This document shows positions 25,878-35,800 of a DNA stretch of 64,000 bases, piece after piece; the first letter of the stretch is position 1, and every line of letters begins with the position of its first letter. Source of the stretch: an uncultured Bacteroidales bacterium (lineage in GTDB: Bacteria > Bacteroidota > Bacteroidia > Bacteroidales > F082). The translations under genes were made by a program, and so were the position numbers. The stretch covers positions 330,524 through 394,523 of the forward strand of contig CAJOHD010000001.1 of NCBI GenBank assembly GCA_905234275.1, written 5' to 3'. Below the pieces are notes generated by a model. The model worked only from the letters and a program-made list of their open reading frames with translations, did not search any database and was not told the origin of the DNA.

Positions 25878-27139
25878 CAGCAGGTCTCCTTTCTGATAAA
25901 TTCAAGTCCTTCGCGAATAATCTGTTGTATCGGTGTCTTCGAAGGGTCGATGACCTCGCAAAGTGCAAAGTCTTCAGCGTCAACCTCATAGATGCCGAGT
26001 TCTTCCATCTGCTCGATGTCTTTTATCAGACATGCCTTGATGAGTTGCATAGGGTAGATGTCGAAGGGGAATACCCGCTCAAACTGTCCTGTCATGATGT
26101 ACGGACGAGTATCGCCGTTGGTGTTGGTGTCGGTGAAACGCTTGAAAACAGGTTTCAACCAGCCGAACATCTTGTATTTGTTGCCTTCCGGAATCACTGT
26201 AACCTGCGAATCATGGTAACAGAGGAAAGAATTGTCAGTGATCTTTGTGCCTGTCAGCACGTTGCCGCTGATAACACGTGCGTTGTCGTCTATATTTAAT
26301 ATAGGTGTGATGTCAGCACCGATTCTTGTCTGGTAATAATGCGGATTTTTCACCGCAGAGCCTGTTGTCGCAATGATTCGTGTGCTGTCGTATCTTCCAG
26401 TGAGGAATAATTTGCCGATTGCGATGACATCCTGCGGATAGCAGTACCACACGACTTCGCCTTTGTTTATTGGTGAAATGGCGTTTATTTGCGTACCAAC
26501 ATTTCCTGCAGGGTGCGGACCGGAAAATTCTGTCACGACAACGTTTTTTGCATTTGTAGAGACGCACGGCCGTGCGTCTCTACAAACGTTAACATATACG
26601 TTTCCGTCTGTCAATTTTGACAACACATCGATTCCCTTTGCTAACGCATCATTTTGATTTTCAATGATAAAATCATAATCAGGCGCCAATGGTGCCGTAT
26701 CAAACATCGACACGTATATATGTTTCGGTTTATCGTCTGGATTGGCAATGGTGGCAAAAGGTCTTTGACGAAGCATCGGCCAGATGCCGCTTTGTAACAT
26801 CCTGTCAATAAGATTATCAACAGAACTGAAATCTATTGATTCATTCTTGCCGTCGTTTTCCACAATGACAGCAAGAATTGCACGTTTCTCACCTCTTACA
26901 ATGGCTTTCACCTTGCCGGAAATGGGGGAGGTGAACACGATTTTCTCGTTGTTCTTGTCATGAAAAAGCACGCTGCCTATCTTCACATCATCGCCTTCAG
27001 CGACATGTAATTTCGGCAAAACACCAATAAAATCTGTTGGTTTTAGCGCACAAAACTTAGGCTCGAACTTCTCGAGCTGTTTTGTCGCCTCGCCCTCAAT
27101 GTGTATGTCTAAACCTTTCCTTATCTTGATTTTATCCAT
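25877..27139 (-). CDS. nqrA: Na+-translocating NADH:quinone reductase subunit A, with in-frame palindrome insertion
   Basis: The protein has 420 residues. The N-terminus IKIRKGLDIHIEGEA and the motif FSGPHPAGNVG are diagnostic. NqrA is the cytoplasmic subunit near the quinone site. Between DGNVYVNV and NAKNVVVTEF lies the segment CRDARPCVST, encoded by a perfect 34-bp palindrome (26553-26586) that looks inserted. The reading frame stays open. The segment adds two cysteines to a position that is normally a plain strand-loop, so it is probably surface exposed. The start codon lies inside the end of the preceding C25 peptidase gene (19-nt overlap), which suggests translational coupling. Confidence 0.95.
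   Translation of the reverse strand: MDKIKIRKGLDIHIEGEATKQLEKFEPKFCALKPTDFIGVLPKLHVAEGDDVKIGSVLFHDKNNEKIVFTSPISGKVKAIVRGEKRAILAVIVENDGKNESIDFSSVDNLIDRMLQSGIWPMLRQRPFATIANPDDKPKHIYVSMFDTAPLAPDYDFIIENQNDALAKGIDVLSKLTDGNVYVNVCRDARPCVSTNAKNVVVTEFSGPHPAGNVGTQINAISPINKGEVVWYCYPQDVIAIGKLFLTGRYDSTRIIATTGSAVKNPHYYQTRIGADITPILNIDDNARVISGNVLTGTKITDNSFLCYHDSQVTVIPEGNKYKMFGWLKPVFKRFTDTNTNGDTRPYIMTGQFERVFPFDIYPMQLIKACLIKDIEQMEELGIYEVDAEDFALCEVIDPSKTPIQQIIREGLEFIRKETC
26553..26586. repeat. Perfect 34-bp palindrome inside nqrA
   Basis: TTTGTAGAGACGCACGG is followed immediately by its exact reverse complement, with no loop. Palindromes with the GTAGAGACGCAC core are a recurrent dispersed type in several bacterial phyla (from memory). 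On the minus strand it encodes VCRDARPCVST-like residues in frame. Confidence 0.9.
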
Positions 27140-30100
27140 TTCCCTGTTTCGTTGCCTATTTTCCAGAAATACAATCCGACAGCGAGATTTTCAGTGTTGA
27201 TCGTAGTTATTTCGTTGTTGATTTCTTTCTCAAGTATCATTCTGCCTTGGAAATCATAGATTTGCAATTTTGAGAAATCGTTTTCCGATACTATGATGTT
27301 TAACTCGTTGTTTCCTGGATTCGGATAGACAAAAACGTTACTCTTATCTGCTGTAACTTCTTCAACATCAGTGATTTCGGTATGCATCGGAGGCAGCTTA
27401 AGAAGGTCGATCGACGCAGAGCCTTCAGCGGCATGGCTCTTCCTTGCGAAAGTCCATCTCAACAGATGTGTTCCTCGTTTGATAGGTATCTCGAACAATT
27501 GCCATTGTGAACCGGTAAAAGTATAGTGGTCTGTGTCTAATATGAACTTGAATTCATCGTCGGAATTGACAGAGCTTTTGTAATAGAACGACACTTTGTC
27601 ATCCATCTCGGTGGTTACTGCTATTGATAATTTTGATGTCGATCCGGTTTCGGTCGATGCTCCTGAGAAACAATAATTACCTTCGTAAGGGTCGTTGTCA
27701 TCTCTATACCAAGGAGATGTGCCTGAATTGCTCCATGTGAAATTCGGGTTAAGTACATCATCCTCAAAGTCTTCAATGCAGTTGCCAAGAGCAATCACAT
27801 TTTGATAAACATCCTGATAACCATCGGATGTCGCTGTCATATAATCATCGATAATAGCGCCGTCAGGAGCAAAATTCGATACAGTTACAACGAAATCAAC
27901 ATCAATACTGTCGTTAACACCGATGCCTTCAGTTGTAATTGTCTGGCTTTCATAACTGATGATAGGCGCATCGATGAGAAGGTGGTTTGTGATGTCATTG
28001 CTGCTGCTATGTCCTTGATTATTAACGGTAAACGTCAGAGTTGAGGTTTCTCCTTTATATAATCTGTCGGTAGGATTACCATTGGCATCTGAAATACGCA
28101 GATTTGTGATTTTTAATGACGGAGCATTTGCAACTATGGCGAAATCATCTGAGAATGAATAAGTTCCGTTGCTCATCGTCAAGTGGAACCACACCTTGGT
28201 CTGGTCAGGGATGTCATCTGACACGCTTAAGGTGAAAGCATTGTTCTTTGTTACAATCTCATTAATATTTAATGATTCGTAAGTTGTTGATGCAGAATTG
28301 ATTTGGATATATGGAGATTCGGTTGTCAACTCAACGTTTACATTTTGGATGCTTGCAAAACCGACATTATGGAGGGCAACACTAAGCGAAACTGTCTCGT
28401 TGAAATCGAGTTGATGGTTGTTGTCCAAGTCGTTAACGTCATAGCTGCTGAAAATCAAGTATGGACCTTCGTTAGGTATGACTGCGATTCTCTTTGTATA
28501 TCTGTAATAATTTTGTTTTGTAACTGTCAGAACCACTTCGTTTCCAAGGCTTTGCGGAGTAATTGTAATCGTCTGCGGCTGTCCTGTAGCTGTCGCTAAA
28601 CCAATGATTTCGTTGCCGTTTGACAAACATATTGTAGCGTCTTCAGTTGCTGTAACTTCAAACTGCGTAGTACCTTCCACTATGACAGGAATTACTGTGA
28701 CATCAAGATCCTGAGGCATTTCGGTGTAGAGATTCATATACGCGTCGCCATGATGATGGAAGAGGTAATAGGTTATCTCTTTGACGCTGCTGCCAGCCCA
28801 ATTCGACTGTTGGAGAAAGAACTTTCCTGATGCGTTAGCGTATGCTGGAAGAACGAAATCGACTGGATGCTCAGTGCCGTATGTTGGCATGAACTCAGGC
28901 CACATATTGTCGTAAGCGCCCCAGACGTACACGTCGTTGACGAATGAATACGACACCTGTGTAGCCGCCACGATGCCCAGCGCACCGTATTGATGACGAT
29001 GGAATGCCTCGGCGAAGCATTGTCCGTTGACACCGTTGTAGTTGAAACGTCCTGTGAGGCAGTTGTTCGACATCACGAAAGTGAGGTCAGGGTTGACAAG
29101 ACGGTTGATGTAGCCAATGTTATACGATGGCTCGCCCCACACTTCCTCTGAGCCGTGATCACGGTGCTGGATGATGAACGCGCCTGCGTTGATGGCATCG
29201 TTAATATCATTGCCAGTGCCGTCCCAATCGGTGAGATGCGACATGTTTTGAGGGATATAGCCAAGACCGTTAGGACCAAAATAGTTGATAATGGTGTTGG
29301 TTCTTTCTGCTGACGACCATCTGCTGCCCGGAGTGCCTTCATAGATGGCGTTGATGCGCACAGGATGCTTGCCGAGTTCATATTCCCAGAAGCCATTCAC
29401 TATTTCTGAGCAGAGCTGGAACCAACGCTCAAGCTGGAATCCCATCGCAGTGATAGGTTTATCATAAAAATGCGGATTAGTCGAAGGATGACGCTCGAAC
29501 TGTAAGTCCTTGTTAATCATGTGGTACATCTCATCGTAGTTACGACCAGTGATACGTCCTAAAACGACTTCCGGCAGATGGTCACCGTTGACGTCGCCAT
29601 ATTTGTTGTCGGAGATATATGGGTTGTAACCGCCGCCACCAGGGTGGTTGTTCATGGTATATGAAACCACACCCATTGTGCCGTCGTCGTTATGGTCACC
29701 GAGAATGAGAACTGCCGACACTGGGATATCCCAGTTATTGTAGGCGTTCTGGATGTAGCTTCTAATAGCGTTCTGATTATTGCCGCCACATTCCGTAACA
29801 GTCACCACATCGGTGAGGATGCCTTGCTGGTTGCGGAACAGCTTGATGCTGTCGGCTAAGGCGATGAAGTCAGGGTTGTCAGGAGTGATGATGAGATACT
29901 CGCAGCCTGTGTCACGGCATTGTGCCGCTTCTTTGATAAAGTTTTGATAATCAGCGTCTGGCAACACATTCTCATTGATGACCATGTCGCGGATGATATG
30001 ATCCCATGCAGTGCTGCGATAACGTGGGTCGCCACCGAAATTACCGTCACCACCTTCAAAAACGACTTCCAGATTGAGCTCTCTTGTCACTACAAGTTCT

Positions 30101-30618
30101 TTGGTGACAGGATTATATTGGAATGGTGTAACGCTGACGATAGCCACGTCAACATCACGAATCTTCATAGGTTTTGATGCGATGATAGGCTCGGCAGGGA
30201 AGAAGGCGTCGGTTGAATAAACCTTGGCGTCTCTTACGTATTTCATTGGAGTCTTATCGTCGTCCAAAGGCAACTCTGGTGCCGGCATCAAGTCAACGTC
30301 TGAAATCGTTTCTGTCACTTGATGTGTAACATTTAAAACGACATTGGCGCCTCTTGGAATTGCCACATAGCGTGAAACGACTGGCAAATCGGGCATTCCG
30401 GCCTCGTTAGGAAGGAAGATGCCATTGAGGACTATGGATTGACCCTCAACACCATCCAGATGGCTGTCCTCGAGAGAGAACTTGTCGATTTTCAGACTCA
30501 GCTCAAGGTTGGAACGGTTGCTGTTCACAACCTCAAAAGTCTGAGCAAAGACAATAACAGACGACAGAAGAATTGCCACTGTCATCATTATTTTTGAAAA
30601 ATTAGTTATTTTTTTCAT
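27121..30618 (-). CDS. Gingipain-like C25 family cysteine peptidase with T9SS sorting domain
   Basis: The protein has 1165 residues. A signal peptide ends at about FAQ (26). A propeptide-like region runs to about 230. The C25 catalytic domain carries the His-Gly pair at H488 (QHRDHG) and the nucleophile C520 (SNNCLTGRF), both in family positions. Beta-sandwich domains follow, and a type IX secretion domain ends the chain (VYPNPGNNELNI to the C-terminus). It should be an active secreted or surface-bound protease. Substrate preference cannot be stated. It lies between a cation/proton antiporter (16 nt upstream) and nqrA (overlapping by 19 nt), a position not expected for a secreted protease. 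It is a paralog of 32885. Confidence 0.93.
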   Translation of the reverse strand: MKKITNFSKIMMTVAILLSSVIVFAQTFEVVNSNRSNLELSLKIDKFSLEDSHLDGVEGQSIVLNGIFLPNEAGMPDLPVVSRYVAIPRGANVVLNVTHQVTETISDVDLMPAPELPLDDDKTPMKYVRDAKVYSTDAFFPAEPIIASKPMKIRDVDVAIVSVTPFQYNPVTKELVVTRELNLEVVFEGGDGNFGGDPRYRSTAWDHIIRDMVINENVLPDADYQNFIKEAAQCRDTGCEYLIITPDNPDFIALADSIKLFRNQQGILTDVVTVTECGGNNQNAIRSYIQNAYNNWDIPVSAVLILGDHNDDGTMGVVSYTMNNHPGGGGYNPYISDNKYGDVNGDHLPEVVLGRITGRNYDEMYHMINKDLQFERHPSTNPHFYDKPITAMGFQLERWFQLCSEIVNGFWEYELGKHPVRINAIYEGTPGSRWSSAERTNTIINYFGPNGLGYIPQNMSHLTDWDGTGNDINDAINAGAFIIQHRDHGSEEVWGEPSYNIGYINRLVNPDLTFVMSNNCLTGRFNYNGVNGQCFAEAFHRHQYGALGIVAATQVSYSFVNDVYVWGAYDNMWPEFMPTYGTEHPVDFVLPAYANASGKFFLQQSNWAGSSVKEITYYLFHHHGDAYMNLYTEMPQDLDVTVIPVIVEGTTQFEVTATEDATICLSNGNEIIGLATATGQPQTITITPQSLGNEVVLTVTKQNYYRYTKRIAVIPNEGPYLIFSSYDVNDLDNNHQLDFNETVSLSVALHNVGFASIQNVNVELTTESPYIQINSASTTYESLNINEIVTKNNAFTLSVSDDIPDQTKVWFHLTMSNGTYSFSDDFAIVANAPSLKITNLRISDANGNPTDRLYKGETSTLTFTVNNQGHSSSNDITNHLLIDAPIISYESQTITTEGIGVNDSIDVDFVVTVSNFAPDGAIIDDYMTATSDGYQDVYQNVIALGNCIEDFEDDVLNPNFTWSNSGTSPWYRDDNDPYEGNYCFSGASTETGSTSKLSIAVTTEMDDKVSFYYKSSVNSDDEFKFILDTDHYTFTGSQWQLFEIPIKRGTHLLRWTFARKSHAAEGSASIDLLKLPPMHTEITDVEEVTADKSNVFVYPNPGNNELNIIVSENDFSKLQIYDFQGRMILEKEINNEITTINTENLAVGLYFWKIGNETGKWIKSR

Positions 30619-30634
30619 GGGATTTATGGTTAAG

Positions 30635-32872
30635 TTATATTTCTTCTTTTTGAATTATCATTTTTGCTGCCTCGTTGCTGCTCACGAACCATACGATGTC
30701 ATTACAGCTGAAAACTGTTGCTGCAGAAGGACTTAGGATGTATTCGTCGCCTCTTTGTATAGCAATTACCATCGCATCATATTTGTCCTTAAACATCGAA
30801 TTGAGCAGTGAAACATGGCAGATAGGACTTTTTTCAGTGATTGTGAACGAGTGCAGACTCATGTTATGCCCCTGGCGCTCATGAATCAACTCGGTATTTT
30901 CGATTTCAATAATCGGCTTTACCTTATTTATATTGTCGTCGCTTCCCACCAAAGTCACAATGTCGTATGGATAGAAATACATGTCTTTGTCGGGAAGATC
31001 GTAGATTTCGTTGCCTCTTTCAATGCACACCACGCTGACCTTAAACTCTTTGCGGAACACAGTGTCTTTCAATTGTTTGCCTACAACGCGGCTCAACGGA
31101 CTGACTGTAACCTTCTCAAGATGGAAGTTCTCCTGAAGAACCTCTGGAATGATGAATGATGCCTGTTTCTGACGTTTGTTCAGGTTGTCCATGAAATTCT
31201 TTTCCAACTTGTCATAAAACTTCATGATGCCGTTGGAGAAGGCTAAAATCAGGGAGATAGCTATCGCAATGCCTACCGCCGCAAAGAAATTCAAACTGAT
31301 GAAATGACGTAAAATGCTGGTGATAATGCCGACTGCGATGATATATCTTAAGACGAAAATTGTTGCAATCACGTGACGCTCAAAAAGATTTTTTGTGATC
31401 AATCTTGAGTTAGTCAGTGAGATTCTGTATTTGAACGCCATCGCCCAGATGAATGGCGACACGATGGCTAATGTTATGGCTATTGCTGTGAATCCTCCCC
31501 ATAATCCATGGATATTATTCACTATAAATGGTCCGATGGCGGAAAAACAAATGATGGCGAGAGCGAAGATGATGCAGCCGTAAATGAGCATATTCTTGAA
31601 CTGGTTGACAACAAACGTCTTGAATGTCAACGTGGTTGTCTCGCTCACCTTGAACCCTTCTGAATAGTTTGACATAGCCTGTTTCCACTTATCTGGGATC
31701 CTCGGGTTAAGCCATTTATAAAGCGGGTCAGCTAACCTTATAATATAAGGTGTGAAGAATGTTGTGACGATGGATACCGTGACGATAATAGGGTAGAGGT
31801 ATTCGTCTATCACCTTGAAACTCAAGCCTAAAGCGGCAATGATGAATGAAAACTCTCCGATTTGGCAGAAACAGAAGCCTGCCTTAAAGGAGGTATGAAT
31901 GTCTCTTCCTGAAATCAGCATACCGAAGGTGGCACTTAACGTCTTGACAATCATCACTGTCAGTGCGATGATGATGACTGGCCAAGTGTATTCAACCAAA
32001 ACTTTAGGGTTGACCAGCATGCCTACCGAAACGAAGAATATTGCTGCGAAGAGGTTTTTTATCGGGGTCACAAGTTTGTGAATGATGTCGGCTTCAAGCG
32101 TTTCTGCAAGGATTGAACCCATCACGAAGGCGCCTAGAGCGGAGGAGAATCCGGCATAGTTGGCAAGCATGACCATCATGAAACACAGGCCTATCGCGAT
32201 GATGACCAGCGTCTCTTCTGTCATGAATTTCCTGATAAGTTTAAGGAATGATGGTATCAGGTATATGCCGAAAATGAACCAAATTATCAGGAAAAACATG
32301 AGTTTTATCATGCTGAATACCAACTCGCCACCGTCGAAGGTGTTACCTACCGACAAAGTGGAAAGGATAACCATCAAGATGACGGCAACGAGGTCTTCCA
32401 CCACCAATGCCCCGATGACATGGGTGGTGAATTTCTCGTTTTTGAGTTTTAAATCGTCAAAAGCCTTGACGATGATGCTGGTGGAGGAGATAGAGAGCAT
32501 ACATCCCAGAAAGATGCAGTTCATCCTCTGCCAGCCGAATGCTTTTCCGACAAGAAAGCCTATCGTGAACATTATGATGAGCTCCGTGAGCACCATGATG
32601 GCGCCCGGACCGCCCACTTTCTTCAGCTTCTTGAAGGAAAACTCAAGACCAATTGCAAATAGAAGGAATACCATTCCGATCTCGCTCCATGTCGCGACAC
32701 TGCTGGGGTCTTCGACGACTGGAAAATACGTGAAATGCGGTCCGATGAGGAAGCCTGCCACGATATAGCCGAGCACCAAAGGCTGCTTCAACCATTTGAA
32801 GATAACGGTTGTGACGCCTGCAGTGACGAGGATCAGAGCTAAATCGAAAAATAAAGCAGGTACTCCTTCCAT
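30635..32872 (-). CDS. CPA2-family cation/proton antiporter with two C-terminal RCK_C-like domains
   Basis: The protein has 745 residues. About 12 helices (residues 1-390) form the Na+/H+ exchanger-type domain, with FAIGLEFSF, SISSTSIIVKAF and GFSSALGAFVMGSILAET typical of KefB/CPA2 proteins. Additional helices follow at about 430-560. Two TrkA-C-like domains lie at about 590-665 and 675-740 (RVVGKQLKDT; SPICHVSLLN). No full RCK-N NAD-binding domain is seen. It exchanges K+ or Na+ for H+ across the inner membrane. Lying between two proteases and flanked by Rnf and Nqr, it could recycle the ion gradient these pumps make (inference). Confidence 0.9.
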   Translation of the reverse strand: MEGVPALFFDLALILVTAGVTTVIFKWLKQPLVLGYIVAGFLIGPHFTYFPVVEDPSSVATWSEIGMVFLLFAIGLEFSFKKLKKVGGPGAIMVLTELIIMFTIGFLVGKAFGWQRMNCIFLGCMLSISSTSIIVKAFDDLKLKNEKFTTHVIGALVVEDLVAVILMVILSTLSVGNTFDGGELVFSMIKLMFFLIIWFIFGIYLIPSFLKLIRKFMTEETLVIIAIGLCFMMVMLANYAGFSSALGAFVMGSILAETLEADIIHKLVTPIKNLFAAIFFVSVGMLVNPKVLVEYTWPVIIIALTVMIVKTLSATFGMLISGRDIHTSFKAGFCFCQIGEFSFIIAALGLSFKVIDEYLYPIIVTVSIVTTFFTPYIIRLADPLYKWLNPRIPDKWKQAMSNYSEGFKVSETTTLTFKTFVVNQFKNMLIYGCIIFALAIICFSAIGPFIVNNIHGLWGGFTAIAITLAIVSPFIWAMAFKYRISLTNSRLITKNLFERHVIATIFVLRYIIAVGIITSILRHFISLNFFAAVGIAIAISLILAFSNGIMKFYDKLEKNFMDNLNKRQKQASFIIPEVLQENFHLEKVTVSPLSRVVGKQLKDTVFRKEFKVSVVCIERGNEIYDLPDKDMYFYPYDIVTLVGSDDNINKVKPIIEIENTELIHERQGHNMSLHSFTITEKSPICHVSLLNSMFKDKYDAMVIAIQRGDEYILSPSAATVFSCNDIVWFVSSNEAAKMIIQKEEI

Positions 32873-32884
32873 TTGCTTAAAAAA

Positions 32885-35800
32885 TTATTTCTTTATAACT
32901 TTCTTTGTCCAGACATTAACATTGCTTCTAATCTGAAGGATGTAAGTGCCTGATGAGAGGTCGTTAAGGTTAAGTGTTGTGTTCAAGCCGTGTTCAACTG
33001 TCTCGTTCTGCATGTAAACCATCTGTCCGACAGAGTTGTAAACCATAATCTGAACATCAGATGACACATTGTCGATTGATATGTTGATTACGTCGTTTGT
33101 CGGGTTCGGGTGGATGCTCAGCTTACCCTCGTTCATCTCAGAAACGTTGTCCTGTGCGAAATGAACATTTACATCATATGTATAAGTCTTGTAACCGCAA
33201 CCAGTGTAATTTGCTGTGAGAATGATGTCGATGAGATCGTAATCACCATTTCCTGGTATATATTCGGTCTGCTGTGCAATAGGGTTGGTGAATGTACCTG
33301 TTCCCGTTGTAGTCCATCCTTGGAAGATGCCGAGATTCTCAATCTCTATTGACAACTCGATATTTTCAATCGTCATGAGTGTCATTGACTCAGTACCTGT
33401 TGCAACTGGCTCTTCGACGAATGACAATGTGAGGTCGTCTGACAACACCTCGCTGCCCTTATGTGCTGTCAAGGTGAGGGTGGTACCACCGTTCGCGATG
33501 TCTTGAGCACCTGGAGTATAAACAGCATTCATGATTGTAGCATCGTCGAATGTGCCGTCGCCTGCTGTAGTCCATTCAAGTGAGGTCTGGTTGGATGCAT
33601 AGCCGTTGAGCTGTGCAGTTTCGTCGGTACAGATGTTGATATCGAGACCTGCGCTCACGTTGAGAGTCTGGTCAACTGGCAAAATCACGAAGTCGATCCA
33701 TGCGCAGTCGCTGCCACTGGCAACGCTTGTGTCTTTCTGGTATTTCCAGGTGAAGGTGTGAGTGCCGGCTGTCACTGCATATTGTGCTCTTGTCCAAGCC
33801 ACACTGCCTGACCAGTTGTTCTTTTCAACATTGTCGATGTAGAAGTACAGCTTGTCGTAGCCGCTTTCTGAAGAAACCTTGTAGTAGAAGGCGATGGAAT
33901 CGTTTGCACCTACTTCATAGTTGAGTGAGAGCAATGTCTCCGAGTTGTTGCCAATATTGCCTGATTTTACGCAATAATTGCCTTCGTAAGGCTCATCAGT
34001 GCATATCGTCCATGGATGTTGTGAGGTGTTTGTCCACAAATGAGTATCGATGACACCTTGCTCGAAGTCTTCAACATTGAGACCTATCTTTGAAACGAAG
34101 TCTTTTGTGTCGGTGTAAGCACCTGATGCCACATTCAAAGTGTATTCTGCAGCAAATCCTGATGGAGCGTTGCCGACATACACGTCATACTCGAAGAAGT
34201 ATAACCCATTAGCCACTATGGTGTTGGCTGACACTGTAGGAGCTGTTAACAACTGCAAGAAGCTGTTGTTCATGACAATGGTAGCGTTGGCGACGTTAGA
34301 GTCGGCGTTACCTGTATTCTTGACCAGGAATGTCAATCTTGCTGTCTCTCCCGGGTCGAGGCGGCCGTTGCCGTTGCCGTTTTCGAGTTCGCTAATGCTT
34401 ACGTTCTGAATCTCAATGACAGGAGCGTAAGCCTTCACTGTAATGTGGTTCTCGTAAGTGTCAGTACCGCTGATGATTGTGACTGTAAACTCAATATTGG
34501 TCTTGTTAGGAACCTCGTTCGACACATTAAATGTGAATGCATCGTCAATGCTCTGTGTGTTATTTGAGTTGATAGCTGTGAAGTCAACAGTGGCGTCGGT
34601 GATTGTCACGTATTCTGATTCGCTTGTCAATGTCATTGTGCCAGCAGGAGCTGTTGAGCTACCGACGTTCTTGAGCTGGATGTTGAAACCTGCCTGATCG
34701 CCATAGTTCAGCTGAGTAGCTTCATTGATAAGTGAATATTCATCGATGATGATATATGGACCGCTGGCTGGGATGACGTCGATGTTAGCCTCGTAGCGGA
34801 GGTAGTTCTGACCTGTCACGGTGAGGTGAAGCACTGTCGGAGGCACTTGTGGAGCGATCTCGATGTTCTGTACGCTGCCTGTTGCTGTTGCTACTGCCAC
34901 GATTTCAAGGTTTTCGCCTTCGCCTTTGGTCAAAGCGATTGTAGTGCCTTCAGGAGCAGTGATCTGGAAGGTGTTGAGACCTGCAAGCTGCACGCTCTGA
35001 TGGTTCACTGTCATATCCTGAGGAACCTGTGTGTAGATTCTCAAGAAAGCATCGCAGTGAGCGGTGAACATGGTGTAGGTGATGTCTTTTGAGCCTGGGT
35101 TTGATGGCCATGAGCTCTGTGCGAGGAAGTACTTGCCAGCCACGTTACCGAAAGCAGGCATCCAGTTGCCTGTGTTGTCAGCGTATGGACCGTAGTCAGG
35201 CATGAAGTTGCCATCGAAGAGGTCGTAAACACCCCAAACAAAGGCGTCGTTGACGAATGAATAAGAAACCTCAGTAGGAGAGAGGACGCCGACAGCACCA
35301 GCATTCTCGCCGTTGTATGTACGACGCATCCATTTCTCTGTGAAGCAGTTGCCGTTAGAGCCGGTGTAGTTGAACATACCAGTCTGGCAGTTGATTGACA
35401 TGACGAAAGGCAGCTTGCCTACGTTGTTCATCTGGTCGATGTGGTTGTTACGCACTGCAGGCTCGCCCCAGCCTTCGTTAAGACCGTGGTCGCGGTGCTG
35501 TACCCAGAAGGTACCTGCGTTAACAGCGTCAACGACTTGCTGAGGTGTACCACCTGTCCAACCGCCGAGTTCACTTGGTGATGCTGGGATGTAGTTCATT
35601 CCTGTAGGTCCGAAATAGCTTGTGACCATAGAGGTGTTCTGGTTCGATGACCAGCTGTTGCCTGGTGTTCCGTCATAGATGCAGTTGATACGCTGTGGAT
35701 TGTAACCGTGAGCGCGCATGTAACCGCCAAACACCTCCGAGCAGAGCTGGAACCAACGTTCAGTCTGCCATCCTAATGCTGTGACAGGGCTCTGATAGAA

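Noticed and set aside
32160..32768. 202-codon + strand open frame opposite the antiporter
   Set aside because: Met/Ile/Pro-rich antisense reading of a membrane protein gene; no support.
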